Assembly: GCF_001528745.1 (NCBI RefSeq)
Contig: NZ_BCNS01000112.1
Location: 1-56,360 of the forward strand
Source: Marinobacterium profundum
GTDB lineage: Bacteria > Pseudomonadota > Gammaproteobacteria > Pseudomonadales > Balneatricaceae
Direction: 5' to 3'
DNA: 56,360 nucleotides
The translations under genes and the position numbers were made by a program. How positions within the stretch are numbered: the first letter of the stretch is position 1; every line of letters starts with the position of its first letter. The notes under the pieces were generated by a model. It ran no database searches and was not told where the DNA came from. It saw nothing but the letters and a program-made list of their open reading frames with translations. Positions 26,913 to 36,196 of the stretch are shown piece by piece.

Positions 26913-28252
26913 GCGCCTGCTCCCTTTACGGCACGCAGTGACTGGCTAATTGCACGCTCGAGTTTCTCCACCAATTCATCCAGATGCGACTCTTCGAGGA
27001 TAAAGGGTGGCGCCAGCAGAATATGATCGCCCCGCAGACCATCCAGAGTACCGCCCATGGGGTAGCACATCAGCCCTTCGTTCATCGCGGCCTGCTTGAT
27101 GCGCGCGTGCAATTTCAGCGCCGGATCAAAGGGCTCCTTGGTTGCCCTGTCACGCACCAGCTCAATCCCCTGGAACAAGCCCCGGCCGCGCAGGTCACCG
27201 ATATTGGGGTGCTCACTAAAGCGGCTGTGCAGGCGCTGCTGCAACGCAGTACCCAGCATCTGCACCCTGGGCAGTAACTGGCGCGACTCTATGGTCTGCT
27301 GTACCGCCAGGGCCGCAGCACAGGCGGTGGCATGACCAATGTAAGTGTGCCCGTGCTGGAAAAAACCACTGCCTGCGGCAATCGCAGCGTAAATACGGCC
27401 ACTCACCAGGGTTGCGCCTATGGGTTGATAACCCGCCCCCAGACCCTTGGCAATAGTAGTGATATCGGGGCTGACGCCATCTTCTTCGATAGCAAAAAGT
27501 GTTCCGGTACGCCCCATGCCGCACATGACTTCATCCAGTATCAGCAGCACGCCATAGCGGTCGCATACCTCGCGTATTTTGCGAAAGTACCCCGGCACAG
27601 GCGGAACAGCCCCCAGCGTTGCCCCCACCACGGGTTCTGCAACGAAGGCCATCACCTCATCCGCTCCCAGACGCAGAATTTCATCCTCCAGCTCCTGCGC
27701 CAGCCGCGTCGTGAAAGCATCGTCCGATTCATGCTCAGCCTGCTCACGGTAAGCGTAACAGGGCGTCAGATGACTCACCTGAGTCAGTAGCGGCTCAAAC
27801 TGGGCACGGCGCCAGGCGTTGCCACCGGTGGCCAGGGCCCCAAGAGTATTGCCGTGATAGCTCTGACGCCGCGCAATCAAGTGCCTGCGCTGCGGCTGCC
27901 CTGTCTCAGTGAAGTATTGACGCGCGAGCTTGAGCGCCGCTTCAACCGCCTCCGAACCACCGGACACAAAGTAGACGTACTCAAGCCCCGCAGGCGCCCG
28001 TTCGATAAGAAAGTCCGCCAGCTGCTCCATCGGTTCTGTGGTGAAGAACGAGGTATGCGCATAGGCAAGGCTGGCCACCTGCTTCTGAATGGCCTCAACC
28101 ACCTCGGTTGCACTATGACCCAGGCAGGAAACCGCGGCGCCACCACTTGCATCCAGATAGCGGCGCCCGTCAGCAGCAATAATATATGGGCCCTCACCGG
28201 CAACAGCGACCGGGTAGGACTGGTGGATATTGCGATGAAAGACATGGGTCAT
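26909..28252 (-). CDS. Class III pyridoxal-phosphate aminotransferase
   Basis: A fold-type I omega-aminotransferase of the 4-aminobutyrate/diaminopelargonate class. It shows the PLP lysine in TTIAKGLGAGYQPIG, the LILDEVMCGMGRTG motif, FVSGGSEAVEAALKLARQY and HGHTYIGHATACAAAL. About 447 residues from ATG 28252; ATG 28297 is an alternative, but it abuts a 16-bp palindrome that looks like promoter DNA. It transfers an amino group from an unknown omega-amino acid or amine. It is transcribed with the CMD-family gene and divergent from an RpiR-type regulator that probably controls it. Confidence 0.87.
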   Translation of the reverse strand: MTHVFHRNIHQSYPVAVAGEGPYIIAADGRRYLDASGGAAVSCLGHSATEVVEAIQKQVASLAYAHTSFFTTEPMEQLADFLIERAPAGLEYVYFVSGGSEAVEAALKLARQYFTETGQPQRRHLIARRQSYHGNTLGALATGGNAWRRAQFEPLLTQVSHLTPCYAYREQAEHESDDAFTTRLAQELEDEILRLGADEVMAFVAEPVVGATLGAVPPVPGYFRKIREVCDRYGVLLILDEVMCGMGRTGTLFAIEEDGVSPDITTIAKGLGAGYQPIGATLVSGRIYAAIAAGSGFFQHGHTYIGHATACAAALAVQQTIESRQLLPRVQMLGTALQQRLHSRFSEHPNIGDLRGRGLFQGIELVRDRATKEPFDPALKLHARIKQAAMNEGLMCYPMGGTLDGLRGDHILLAPPFILEESHLDELVEKLERAISQSLRAVKGAGA

Positions 28253-28280
28253 TAAAGTGCACTCGGCAGTGTTGGTGTTT

Positions 28281-28296
28281 TGCAAATATATTTGCA
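28281..28296. promoter_or_regulatory. Perfect 16-bp palindrome, candidate RpiR operator
   Basis: TGCAAATATATTTGCA is its own reverse complement. It lies between the aminotransferase and the RpiR gene, 29-44 bases before ATG 28252 and 93 bases before ATG 28389. The AT-rich flank has further dyads (AATTAA ... TTAATT). RpiR proteins bind palindromes in such divergent promoters. Confidence 0.6.
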
Positions 28297-28388
28297 TATA
28301 AATTAAAATGCAATTAATTTTGCGCTAAGTGCAGGTTATACTGCGCACCCGGCGACAGTGCCTGAACGATATACAGCGGACTCTGGCG

Positions 28389-29294
28389 ATGAATACATCA
28401 GGCTTTACCCCGCCCCACAACCTTAGCAGCCTGCGGCAACTGCTGGCCGATATTGACAGCAAGCAGGCGCCTATCCGGCTTGGTGGCCAGTCACGCCGGG
28501 TCCTCAACGCCATGTTGGGTACCCCGGAAAAGGTTGCCGTGGCCTCCATCACCGAGCTTGCCGAACGCCATGGCGTCAACGCATCCACCCTGACCCGCCT
28601 GGCACATCGCCTGGGGCTGAGCGGCTTCAATGGCCTGCAGCAGCTGTTCAGACTTGAGCTAACCGGCAGTCCACTGCATTTTTACAGCGAGCAAGCCAGT
28701 CAACTGGTGCGTGAACCCGGCCTCGCAGACTCTGGCCTACCCGCAAAAGTCGGCCAGCAGGAATGCAGTAACATCAGCGCAATGATCGATAACCTGGACC
28801 CAGACAGCTTCAATCGCGCAGCCGAACTGATGGCCGCAGCCGGGCAGATACGGATTTATGGCGTGCGCCAGTTCTATGCACTGAGTTACTTCCTGGGCTA
28901 TGCCCTTGGCATGATAAGACCCAACGTTGCGACGCTCGAGGCCGGGCGCCAGGGCATCGCCGATGCATTGAGCCCGCTGCAGCCTGGCGACGTGCTGCTT
29001 GTCACCAGCTGCTTTCCCTACACGGACAGCGTGATCAGGACAGCCGAAATTGCACGGCACCATGGCATCGAAGTCATTGCACTGACCGACGCCCAAGACT
29101 CACCATTGCACAAAATTGCCAGCTGCAGTTTTTGCGTACCCAACCGCAGCCTGTTTTACAGCAATGCCATGGCGGGATTCTTTGTCCTGGGGGAAGCGCT
29201 TCTGAGTGAAGTAGCCGCACGACTGGGCGACACAGCGATAGTGGCGCTGCGCCGCAGAGAGGAATTGATCAGCGAATTATCACCGCTGTCGTGA
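28389..29294 (+). CDS. MurR/RpiR family transcriptional regulator
   Basis: An N-terminal RpiR HTH (VAVASITELAERHGVNASTLT, then RLAHRLGLSGFNGLQQLF) is joined to a SIS sugar-isomerase-like domain (IRIYGVRQFYALSYFLG, LLVTSCFPYTDSVIRTAEIA). ATG 28389 gives 301 residues; GTG 28329 would add 20 non-homologous residues. SIS domains usually bind phosphosugars, but several RpiR proteins control amine catabolism. It is divergent from the aminotransferase-CMD operon across a palindrome, which suggests control of that operon. Confidence 0.87.
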   Translation: MNTSGFTPPHNLSSLRQLLADIDSKQAPIRLGGQSRRVLNAMLGTPEKVAVASITELAERHGVNASTLTRLAHRLGLSGFNGLQQLFRLELTGSPLHFYSEQASQLVREPGLADSGLPAKVGQQECSNISAMIDNLDPDSFNRAAELMAAAGQIRIYGVRQFYALSYFLGYALGMIRPNVATLEAGRQGIADALSPLQPGDVLLVTSCFPYTDSVIRTAEIARHHGIEVIALTDAQDSPLHKIASCSFCVPNRSLFYSNAMAGFFVLGEALLSEVAARLGDTAIVALRRREELISELSPLS

Positions 29295-29317
29295 AGAACA
29301 ACCTGAAACCTTGCAGA

Positions 29318-29767
29318 TCAGGTGGCTTTAAGCGCATCACCGCGCAGAATCATCACTGAACACTGTGCACGCTCGACCACGCGGGCGGAGTTTGACCCCA
29401 GCAGCGCGCTATCCAGGCGGCTGCGATGATGCGCCGACATGATAATCATATCGGCGTTAATCGCCGCCGCCTGCTTGATAATTCGCTCTGCAGGATTGCC
29501 CTGATGCACCGACAGTCTGTGCGTTACATCGGCGGGCAATTGCTTGGCGGCAAACTCCACCAGGTGCCTGTTCACACCCTCATGGGCCTTTTTCAGCACG
29601 GCTGGATCAAAGTAGGACGCCACCAGCGGGGACGCAAAACCCGGCATCACCGTCATAAGATGCAGCGTGCCACCATTGGGGTCCAGTTCGCGCAGCGCCA
29701 TTGCAATGGCGGGCTGGGCAAAAGCAGGTTCTTCAAGGTCAACCGGTATCAGAATAGTTTTGAACAT
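29318..29767 (-). CDS. Universal stress protein, TRAP-associated (TeaD-like)
   Basis: A 149-residue UspA-fold protein: N-terminal MFKTILIPVDLEEPAF, and a C-terminal nucleotide-binding region MSAHHRSRLDSALLGSNSAR, close to the ATP-binding pattern. It is the third gene after the TRAP solute-binding and permease genes. In Halomonas the UspA-type TeaD is encoded with the TeaABC TRAP system and tunes its activity; a similar role is inferred here. Two GC-rich hairpins separate it from the permease. Confidence 0.87.
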   Translation of the reverse strand: MFKTILIPVDLEEPAFAQPAIAMALRELDPNGGTLHLMTVMPGFASPLVASYFDPAVLKKAHEGVNRHLVEFAAKQLPADVTHRLSVHQGNPAERIIKQAAAINADMIIMSAHHRSRLDSALLGSNSARVVERAQCSVMILRGDALKAT

Positions 29768-29780
29768 GATCGGTCCTCGA

Positions 29781-29828
29781 CCGGCCCGCGGCCGGCTCTG
29801 TCAGGACCGCCCACCCGCAGGTGGGCGG
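29781..29828 (-). promoter_or_regulatory. Tandem intercistronic hairpins between TRAP permease and usp
   Basis: CCGGCC/GGCCGG (29781-29786 with 29790-29795, 3-base loop) and CCGCCCACC/GGTGGGCGG (29807-29815 with 29820-29828, 4-base loop). Neither is followed by a T run, so mRNA stabilisation, processing or partial attenuation is likelier than full termination. Confidence 0.55.
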
Positions 29829-29835
29829 CCGATTT

Positions 29836-32454
29836 TCAGGCCTTTGCAGTCCCGCCCTTCGCCTGAGTCTCGCGCCGACGACGCTGCATCATGACAAGCG
29901 GTACCAGCAGCAACAACGCAGGAATGAAGATCAGCTCCTTCGCAGGCTGAGGCTGAGCAATCTCGATACGCTCAATAACCTGATCAAACGTGAGCCCTGC
30001 ACGCTCTGCCCGGCTGTCATAGTTCACGCCATCCACCAGCGCCTTGCCGTCATCGTCCATCAGCTCGACCCCTGCATCCATCAACCGATCACGGGTGTTG
30101 TCGCCCTCACCTGCCGGCAGCAAGACGACGAAACGGCGCTCGTTGCCAATTTCATCTTCGCCCAGTATATGCAGCCGCAAAGCCGTGCCCGAAGGGATAT
30201 CCAGGGCCTCATCCAGCAGCGCAGAGCCATCGCGTACTTCGTATGGATCCACAATCCGATCCATCCAGAAGCCCGGTCGGAACAGCGAAAAGGCAATAAG
30301 CAGCAGCAACAGCGTTTCGTGCACACGGCTGCGCACCAGGAAATAGCCCTGGGTGGCCGCGGTAAACAGCAGAATGCCGATGGTCGAGATTACAAACACC
30401 ATGATGCCATGGGGCCAGTCGACATTGATCAGCAGCAGATCGGTATTGAAGATAAACAGGAACGGCAGTATGGCGGTGCGCAAACTATAGAAAAAAGCCA
30501 CAAAGCCGGTGCGAATCGGATCACCACCAGACACCGCCGCCGCCGCAAAGGACGCCAGCCCTACAGGGGGTGTGACATCGGCCATGATGCCGAAATAGAA
30601 CACAAACAGATGCACGGCTATCAGCGGCACTATCAGCCCGGACTCCTGCCCAAGTGTCACGATAACCGGCGCCAGCAGGGAGGACACCACTATGTAGTTA
30701 GCGGTGGTCGGCAGCCCCATACCCAGGATCAGGCTGAGTACGGCGGTGAGTATCAGCATCAGCAGCAAGTTGCCGAATGACATGACTTCCACCAGATCCG
30801 CCAGCACCGAGCCTACGCCGGTCTGGGATACGGCACCGACAATAATGCCGGCCGTTGCGGTGGCAATACCGATACCGATCATGTTGCGGGCACCGGTAAT
30901 CAAGCCATCAATCAGCTGATCAAAGCCTGCATGGCAGGCTGCCACCAGCTGTCCCTCTTTACGGAATAACGCGAACAGCGGACGCTGGGTGACCAGTATG
31001 ACCATCATTAGCACACTGGCCCAGAAGGCAGACAACCCAGGCGAGAGTCGCTCAACCATCAGGCACCACACCAGTACCACCACCGGCAGGATAAAGTGCA
31101 GACCCGACTTCACGGTCGGCCCGGTCTCCGGCAGCTCCACCACCTCGGACTCGGGATCATCCAGCTCAAGCTCCGGGTAACCTGCAGCAAAGCGAATAAG
31201 CCCGACATAGACCCCAAAGAGCAGTAGCGCTATAACAATACCGGCCGCATCGCCGAGCAGCGGTTTTATCCAGCCGATACCAAAGTAAACCGCAAAAGCC
31301 ACCACCGCTGTGCCCATAAAGCCCAGCAACAGGCCCATGAGTCGCATCTGCCAGGGGCGTACAACACCGCGGCGCGGCAGTCCTTCCATACCCAGTTTCA
31401 GGGCCTCAAGGTGAACGATATATACCAGCGCTATATAGGAAATCAGTGCCGGCAGAAACGCATGGGTAATGACCTCAACGTAGGACAGCCCAACATACTC
31501 AACCATCAGGAAAGCCGCAGCCCCCATGACTGGCGGCATTATCTGGCCATTGACCGACGAGGCCACCTCGACGGCACCGGCCTTCTCGGCACTGAAACCC
31601 ACCCGCTTCATCATTGGAATGGTAAAGGTGCCCGTGGTCACCACATTGGCAATGGAAGAGCCGGAAATAAGCCCGGTCATGCCCGAGGACACCACCGCAG
31701 CCTTGGCTGGGCCACCACGCATGTGCCCAAGCAGCGAAAAGGCGACCTTGATGAAATAGTTACCGGCACCGGCCTTGTCGAGCAGCGCACCAAAGAGCAC
31801 AAACAGAAATACGAAGCTGGTTGACACTCCCAGCGCAATGCCAAAGACGCCTTCGGTAGTGACCCACTGATGGTTTACGACTTGTTTCAGGCTCGCGCCC
31901 TTGTGGGCAATAATTTCCGGCATATAGGGGCCGGCAAAGGTGTAGATCAGAAATACCAGCGCAACCACCACCAGTGGAGGCCCCAGCGCACGTCGGGTTG
32001 CCTCCAGCAGCAGGACACCACCAATACAGGCCACCACTATATCCTGCATGAGGGGCGCGCCCGGGCGGGTCGACAATTCGACATAAAAAATAAACAGATA
32101 GGCCGCCGAAAATGCTCCCAGCACGGCCAGCACGAGATCCATGACAGGAACCCGGTCTCGAGGGGAACCATCAAAAGCGGGATAAGCCAGAAACGCCAGA
32201 AACACCGCCAGCGCCAGGTGAATAGAACGCGCTTCGGTATCGTTAAAAACACCAAAACTGCCGATCAGTGGCCAGTCATAAAATGGCAGGGGCGACGCAA
32301 TCCAAAGCTGGAACAAGGACCACCCCAGCGCCGTACCGAGCAACAGAATTTTCTGAAAACCCAGGGGGTTGCGTGCACCGCTGTCAGTGGCTGCAACCAT
32401 ATCCTGCAGCCCGGCTTCATCAATGGCTGAAGGGCCTTTTTTTGGGTCACTCAT
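29836..32454 (-). CDS. TRAP transporter fused permease (TAXI type)
   Basis: An 872-residue inner-membrane protein in which the small (DctQ) and large (DctM) permease subunits are fused, as in TAXI systems. The large-subunit core is visible in SGMTGLISGSSIANVVTTG and LGMGLPTTANYIV. A cytoplasmic linker near residue 440 is rich in acid residues. The C-terminal part after about residue 690 matches the DUF3394 extension. It works with the upstream binding protein in sodium-driven import of an organic acid. It follows the binding-protein gene after 107 bases with a hairpin. Confidence 0.92.
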   Translation of the reverse strand: MSDPKKGPSAIDEAGLQDMVAATDSGARNPLGFQKILLLGTALGWSLFQLWIASPLPFYDWPLIGSFGVFNDTEARSIHLALAVFLAFLAYPAFDGSPRDRVPVMDLVLAVLGAFSAAYLFIFYVELSTRPGAPLMQDIVVACIGGVLLLEATRRALGPPLVVVALVFLIYTFAGPYMPEIIAHKGASLKQVVNHQWVTTEGVFGIALGVSTSFVFLFVLFGALLDKAGAGNYFIKVAFSLLGHMRGGPAKAAVVSSGMTGLISGSSIANVVTTGTFTIPMMKRVGFSAEKAGAVEVASSVNGQIMPPVMGAAAFLMVEYVGLSYVEVITHAFLPALISYIALVYIVHLEALKLGMEGLPRRGVVRPWQMRLMGLLLGFMGTAVVAFAVYFGIGWIKPLLGDAAGIVIALLLFGVYVGLIRFAAGYPELELDDPESEVVELPETGPTVKSGLHFILPVVVLVWCLMVERLSPGLSAFWASVLMMVILVTQRPLFALFRKEGQLVAACHAGFDQLIDGLITGARNMIGIGIATATAGIIVGAVSQTGVGSVLADLVEVMSFGNLLLMLILTAVLSLILGMGLPTTANYIVVSSLLAPVIVTLGQESGLIVPLIAVHLFVFYFGIMADVTPPVGLASFAAAAVSGGDPIRTGFVAFFYSLRTAILPFLFIFNTDLLLINVDWPHGIMVFVISTIGILLFTAATQGYFLVRSRVHETLLLLLIAFSLFRPGFWMDRIVDPYEVRDGSALLDEALDIPSGTALRLHILGEDEIGNERRFVVLLPAGEGDNTRDRLMDAGVELMDDDGKALVDGVNYDSRAERAGLTFDQVIERIEIAQPQPAKELIFIPALLLLVPLVMMQRRRRETQAKGGTAKA

Positions 32455-32516
32455 AAAATCTCCGGTTAATTACTGCGCCCACACTTAAGCCGCAAAACGC
32501 GGTGAGCCAAACGCAA

Positions 32517-32543
32517 AACGGCCTGCCTAATTGGCAAGCCGTT
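32517..32543 (-). promoter_or_regulatory. Hairpin between TRAP binding-protein and permease genes
   Basis: In the minus-strand RNA, AACGGCUUGCC pairs fully with GGCAGGCCGUU (11 bp, one G-U) around a 5-base loop, followed by UUGCGUUU. Such intercistronic stems protect the binding-protein part of the mRNA and lower permease output. Confidence 0.6.
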
Positions 32544-32561
32544 CTAAAAAAAAGCCCGTGA

Positions 32562-33545
32562 TTACATCCAGCCACGTTCTTTGTAGTATCGAACCGCACC
32601 ATCATGCAGCGGTGCCGACAAGTTGTTCTTGATCATCAGCGCTGGATCCAGGTTTTCGAATGCCGGGTGCAGGCGCTTGAAGCGATCGAAGTTATCAAAC
32701 ACAGCCTTGACCACCTGGTAGATCACTTCAGGATCAGCCTTGGTTGAGGATACGAAGGTCGCGCCCACACCAAAGGTGGCCGTGTCTGCATCAGTACCCT
32801 TGTACATGCCAGCCGGAATAATCGCCTTGGCGTAGTAGTCATTTTCACCAATCAGCGTGTCCACTTCAGCACCCTCCACAGGCACCATCAGGGCGTCGCA
32901 GGAGGTTGTGGCTTCCTTGATGGAACCATTGGGGTGACCCACGGTAAAGATGATCGCATCAACCTTGTTGTCACACAGCGCCTGGGACTGCTCGGAAGAC
33001 TTGAGCTCGGAGGCGAGCTTGAAGTCGTCCAGTGTCCAACCCTTGCGTTCCATCAGCACTTCCATGGTACCGCGCTGACCGGATCCCGGGTTGCCAACGT
33101 TCACGCGCTTGCCCTTGAGATCATCAAACACCTTGATGCCGGAATCGGTGCGGGCAACCACGGTGAAGGGCTCGGGGTGTACGGAAAACACCGCCCGCAG
33201 CTCAGGATTGGCACCCTGTTCGGCAAACTTGTCGGTGCCGTTATAGGCATGGAACTGCATGTCGGACTGTGCCACGCCCATATCCTGCCCGCCTTCACGA
33301 ATGGCGTTCAGGTTGGCGACTGAACCACCGGTAGAAGGCGCTGTACACTTGATACCATGATCATCGGCACCGCGATTCACCAGTCGGCAAATCGACTGAC
33401 CCACGACGTAATAGACGCCCGTCTGACCGCCGGTGCCTATGGTCACATAGGTCGGTTCAGCCGCAGATACACTCTGCACAGCGCCTGCCAGCATGACTCC
33501 GGCTGCCAGTACCGAAGCGGTGAAGGCGGATTTAAGTTTTATCAT
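32562..33545 (-). CDS. TAXI family TRAP solute-binding protein
   Basis: A periplasmic substrate-binding protein. A signal peptide spans about residues 1-29 (MIKLKSAFTASVLAAGVML ... VSAAEP). The TAXI hallmark follows in IGTGGQTGVYYVVGQSICR, with CTAPSTGGSVANL and VHPEPFTVVAR. About 327 residues from ATG 33545, which has an AAGGAAAC site; the frame extends to 33602 without homology. It captures the solute for the fused permease. The ligand is not readable from sequence; TAXI systems often take glutamate or 2-oxoglutarate-like acids. Confidence 0.92.
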   Translation of the reverse strand: MIKLKSAFTASVLAAGVMLAGAVQSVSAAEPTYVTIGTGGQTGVYYVVGQSICRLVNRGADDHGIKCTAPSTGGSVANLNAIREGGQDMGVAQSDMQFHAYNGTDKFAEQGANPELRAVFSVHPEPFTVVARTDSGIKVFDDLKGKRVNVGNPGSGQRGTMEVLMERKGWTLDDFKLASELKSSEQSQALCDNKVDAIIFTVGHPNGSIKEATTSCDALMVPVEGAEVDTLIGENDYYAKAIIPAGMYKGTDADTATFGVGATFVSSTKADPEVIYQVVKAVFDNFDRFKRLHPAFENLDPALMIKNNLSAPLHDGAVRYYKERGWM

Positions 33546-33900
33546 GTTGTTTGTTTCCTTCGTTGTTATCCAGTGATTCCATGCAGCACGCGACTGCCAC
33601 ACTATGGATGCCTCTAACGGAGCCTGTTAACGCCCGGATGAGCGCCAAAGGCAAGACCCATAGGGTCGGCGATACCCATTATAAAATCAATCGGTTATGT
33701 CAAATACAAGGCGAATATCCCAGTATTTTTCAGATTTTTCTGCCTATTGGGTCAGGCCCTGCAACTTGAATACCGTTGCTATAGCATAGGCCTAGAATCG
33801 CCTGCGCGCCCCGCACACACAAATACTGCCTAACGGATTACAGATTTGGGTGATCGCCCAGCAATGTAGAAAGGGGCAACACAGCGATACCCGACTCCAG
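33546..33900. other. Intergenic region upstream of the TRAP operon
   Basis: No gene is supported. On the minus strand it contains TTGACA (33703-33698) and TATAAT (33683-33678), both perfect but only 14 bases apart. A short spacer like this is usually poor without an activator, so a MerR-like or other helper, or chance, should be considered. The rest shows nothing distinctive. Confidence 0.4.
33678..33703 (-). promoter_or_regulatory. Candidate TRAP operon promoter with short spacer
   Basis: Perfect -35 (TTGACA) and -10 (TATAAT) words on the minus strand with a 14-base spacer, about 133 bases before the binding-protein ATG. Confidence 0.35.
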
Positions 33901-34896
33901 TCAGGCAACTGCGGCACTGTCCGCCTGCTTGAGCAACTCCAGCACAGCCTGAATAGAGGCCCCCAGATCGCCCCGCATCCACAGGTCCGCAAGCACCTGC
34001 TCAAAAACGTCGATCCAGTCCCGCACCCTGACATCGGCAGCCTTATGCACGCCGTCTGTGACGCACTCAGCAAAGTGCTGTCCATGGCTGAGCAATACAT
34101 ATTGCTGCGCGTCTATCAGTTGCGCCTCATACAAAAGCTCTGCTGCGCAACGCAGTTGCGTGAAGGTCGCACCACGCACATCGACCTCCAGCAAATCGAA
34201 CGCCTGGCCAACCGAAGCATCCGCCTGATCCAGGCGCAGGGCGCCACCAGCCAGCAGCAGAGGATCAAGGCCTGCACTCAAGCGGTGCGAGGGCTTGAGC
34301 GCGAAAATACCCACAAGGTTAAAAGCGTCACTAAACAGACGTTGCAAATAGGGGTAAAGCTGACCCGAATCGATGGCCCCTGCACGACTCTTTGCACCCT
34401 CACGCTCGAGCCACAGCGCGCTTTGTGCCAGCGCATAGGGCCGGGCACGGGCAGCAAGAGACTCAAGCCGGGGAGCATGGGTAGCGAGCCATTCAAGCAT
34501 GGGAGCCTGGGCGAGCCACATTTGCCCCAAAAACAGATCCGACAATTCAAATCTGTGCGAATCGAACTGCACGCCACCGACCGGATAGCGTAATTCAATA
34601 AGCGCTGAGATATCAAACTGGTACAACTCATCGAGAACCCGCTGAGCGCCATCAAGAAAGATATCGTAATCTGCCCGGCCATCCTCCAGTGCCTGGAGCG
34701 GGTCGCGCAGCACCGACGTGTAGTTCGCTACCGGCCAGCGCGCGAGCAGTGTCTTTTCGAGTGGCGCCAACCGATTACTTGTCTGATCTGCCGCTAGCTC
34801 TGCAGCCAGTTCCGGCGAGATGGCAGCTTGCTGCAGCATGTTTCCAAAACCGCGATCAAGTCCTCCCTTGGCGCACGAGGCCTCTGAGTGTGTCAT
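33901..34896 (-). CDS. Conserved-looking hypothetical protein, about 331 aa
   Basis: I do not recognise this family. The frame is long and uniform in codon use with its neighbours. The protein is soluble, alpha-helical in appearance and acidic, with Leu/Ala-rich helices (LGQMWLAQAPMLEWLATHAP) and no signal peptide or metal-binding motif. ATG 34896 is preferred, giving MTHSEASCAKGGL; ATG 34947 would add 17 residues. It is divergent from a LysR gene across about 270 bases, so that regulator may act on it. Confidence 0.65.
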   Translation of the reverse strand: MTHSEASCAKGGLDRGFGNMLQQAAISPELAAELAADQTSNRLAPLEKTLLARWPVANYTSVLRDPLQALEDGRADYDIFLDGAQRVLDELYQFDISALIELRYPVGGVQFDSHRFELSDLFLGQMWLAQAPMLEWLATHAPRLESLAARARPYALAQSALWLEREGAKSRAGAIDSGQLYPYLQRLFSDAFNLVGIFALKPSHRLSAGLDPLLLAGGALRLDQADASVGQAFDLLEVDVRGATFTQLRCAAELLYEAQLIDAQQYVLLSHGQHFAECVTDGVHKAADVRVRDWIDVFEQVLADLWMRGDLGASIQAVLELLKQADSAAVA

Positions 34897-35169
34897 ATCG
34901 GTCCGACTCAACGGCCTTCGGTCAGGCTGCATCCAGGCTATCTCCATATTCAGCGCGGGAACTGCTACGCATCACCGGCAAGGCCAGCGTCGCGCACCCG
35001 CCAATTATATACTGCTTATTTACCTTGGGTCGGGCTTGAAGCGTTTATCCCGTGATACAACCCTCTCTATCGGCGCCACATCCCTGCCCTTGAGCGAATC
35101 ATCCCCAACTGCTTAAGGTATTTTCACTTCTCCATGCTCGGGCATAACTTGAACTGATATCCTTGCACC

Positions 35170-36111
35170 ATGGAATTATCACGCATCAACCTCAACCTGT
35201 TAACAGCACTGCATCAGCTGCTGCGATGTCGCAGCGTCAGCCAGGCCGCTCGCGCCCTCTTCGTCACGCAACCCGCCATGAGCCGCAATCTGGCCCAGCT
35301 GCGAACCCTGCTGGGGGATCCACTGCTGGTAAGGGTCGGTAACCAGATGCAACTGACCCCCAGGGCCGAAGCCCTGTCAGCACAAGTAGCACCATTGCTG
35401 CTGAACATTGAGAGCCTGCTGATGCCTGACCACTTCGATCCGGCACTGTTTCAGGGCCGCTTCAATATCGCCATCACCGACTATACCAGCGAACATATTC
35501 TGCCTACCCTGGTCGAGGATCTGTGCCGCACCGCCCCCGGGCTGCAACTGCATTTTCATCTGTGGGAGCCCGCCATGATCACTGACCTGCGTGAAGGCCG
35601 CATGGATCTGGCCGCCTGCATCCTGAATGAAGTACCCGACGATATTCACGGCCGCCAGGTCGGCGAAGACAGCTACAGCTGCCTGCTGCGTGCCGATCAC
35701 CCCTTGCTGTTGAACGGCGGCCCCGACCTGGATCAATACAGCCAGGCAGACCATATCAGCATCAGCGGCGGTGGCGACAAAAACCGCGCTCTGGACAACG
35801 CCCTGGCGACACTGGGCAGACTCAGACGGGTCCGCATCACCGTGCCTTTCTTTCACTCCGCGCTGGCCTTTTGCGCCAGCAGTGACGGCATCCTGACCCT
35901 GCCGACCCACATGGCTGAAAACCTCAGGCAGCGGCATAATCTGGCACTGCGCCCGCTCCCCTTTGAGGTCGAACGGGTGCGCTATTCTCTGATCTGGCAT
36001 CAGCGCCAGCAACATGATGCCGCCCATGGCTTTGTACGCGAACGCTTCTACCATGCACTGGAAAAATCGCGTTTTTCAAAGCCCTCGCCAGGTCATAATC
36101 AGGAATTATAA
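35170..36111 (+). CDS. LysR family transcriptional regulator
   Basis: The N-terminal HTH is INLNLLTALHQLLRCRSVSQ then ALFVTQPAMSRNLAQLRTLL, typical of the NodD/PA0477-like LysR branch that starts MELSRINLNLL. The effector domain follows (FNIAITDYTSEHILPTLVEDL). 313 residues. It is divergent from the unknown 331-aa gene and 85 bases upstream of a LysE-type exporter on the same strand; it may control either. Confidence 0.85.
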   Translation: MELSRINLNLLTALHQLLRCRSVSQAARALFVTQPAMSRNLAQLRTLLGDPLLVRVGNQMQLTPRAEALSAQVAPLLLNIESLLMPDHFDPALFQGRFNIAITDYTSEHILPTLVEDLCRTAPGLQLHFHLWEPAMITDLREGRMDLAACILNEVPDDIHGRQVGEDSYSCLLRADHPLLLNGGPDLDQYSQADHISISGGGDKNRALDNALATLGRLRRVRITVPFFHSALAFCASSDGILTLPTHMAENLRQRHNLALRPLPFEVERVRYSLIWHQRQQHDAAHGFVRERFYHALEKSRFSKPSPGHNQEL

Positions 36112-36196
36112 CCCCTATCAGCAATTGGGATTAGCGGCATCTGTATCCCACTCCGTACACTGGGCGTCACGATTTACGACCCCAGAGACTGACACT

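Noticed and set aside
29821-30780. Plus-strand ORF of 319 codons
   Set aside because: Antisense to the TRAP permease, His/Gln/Arg-rich without domain features; a shadow frame.
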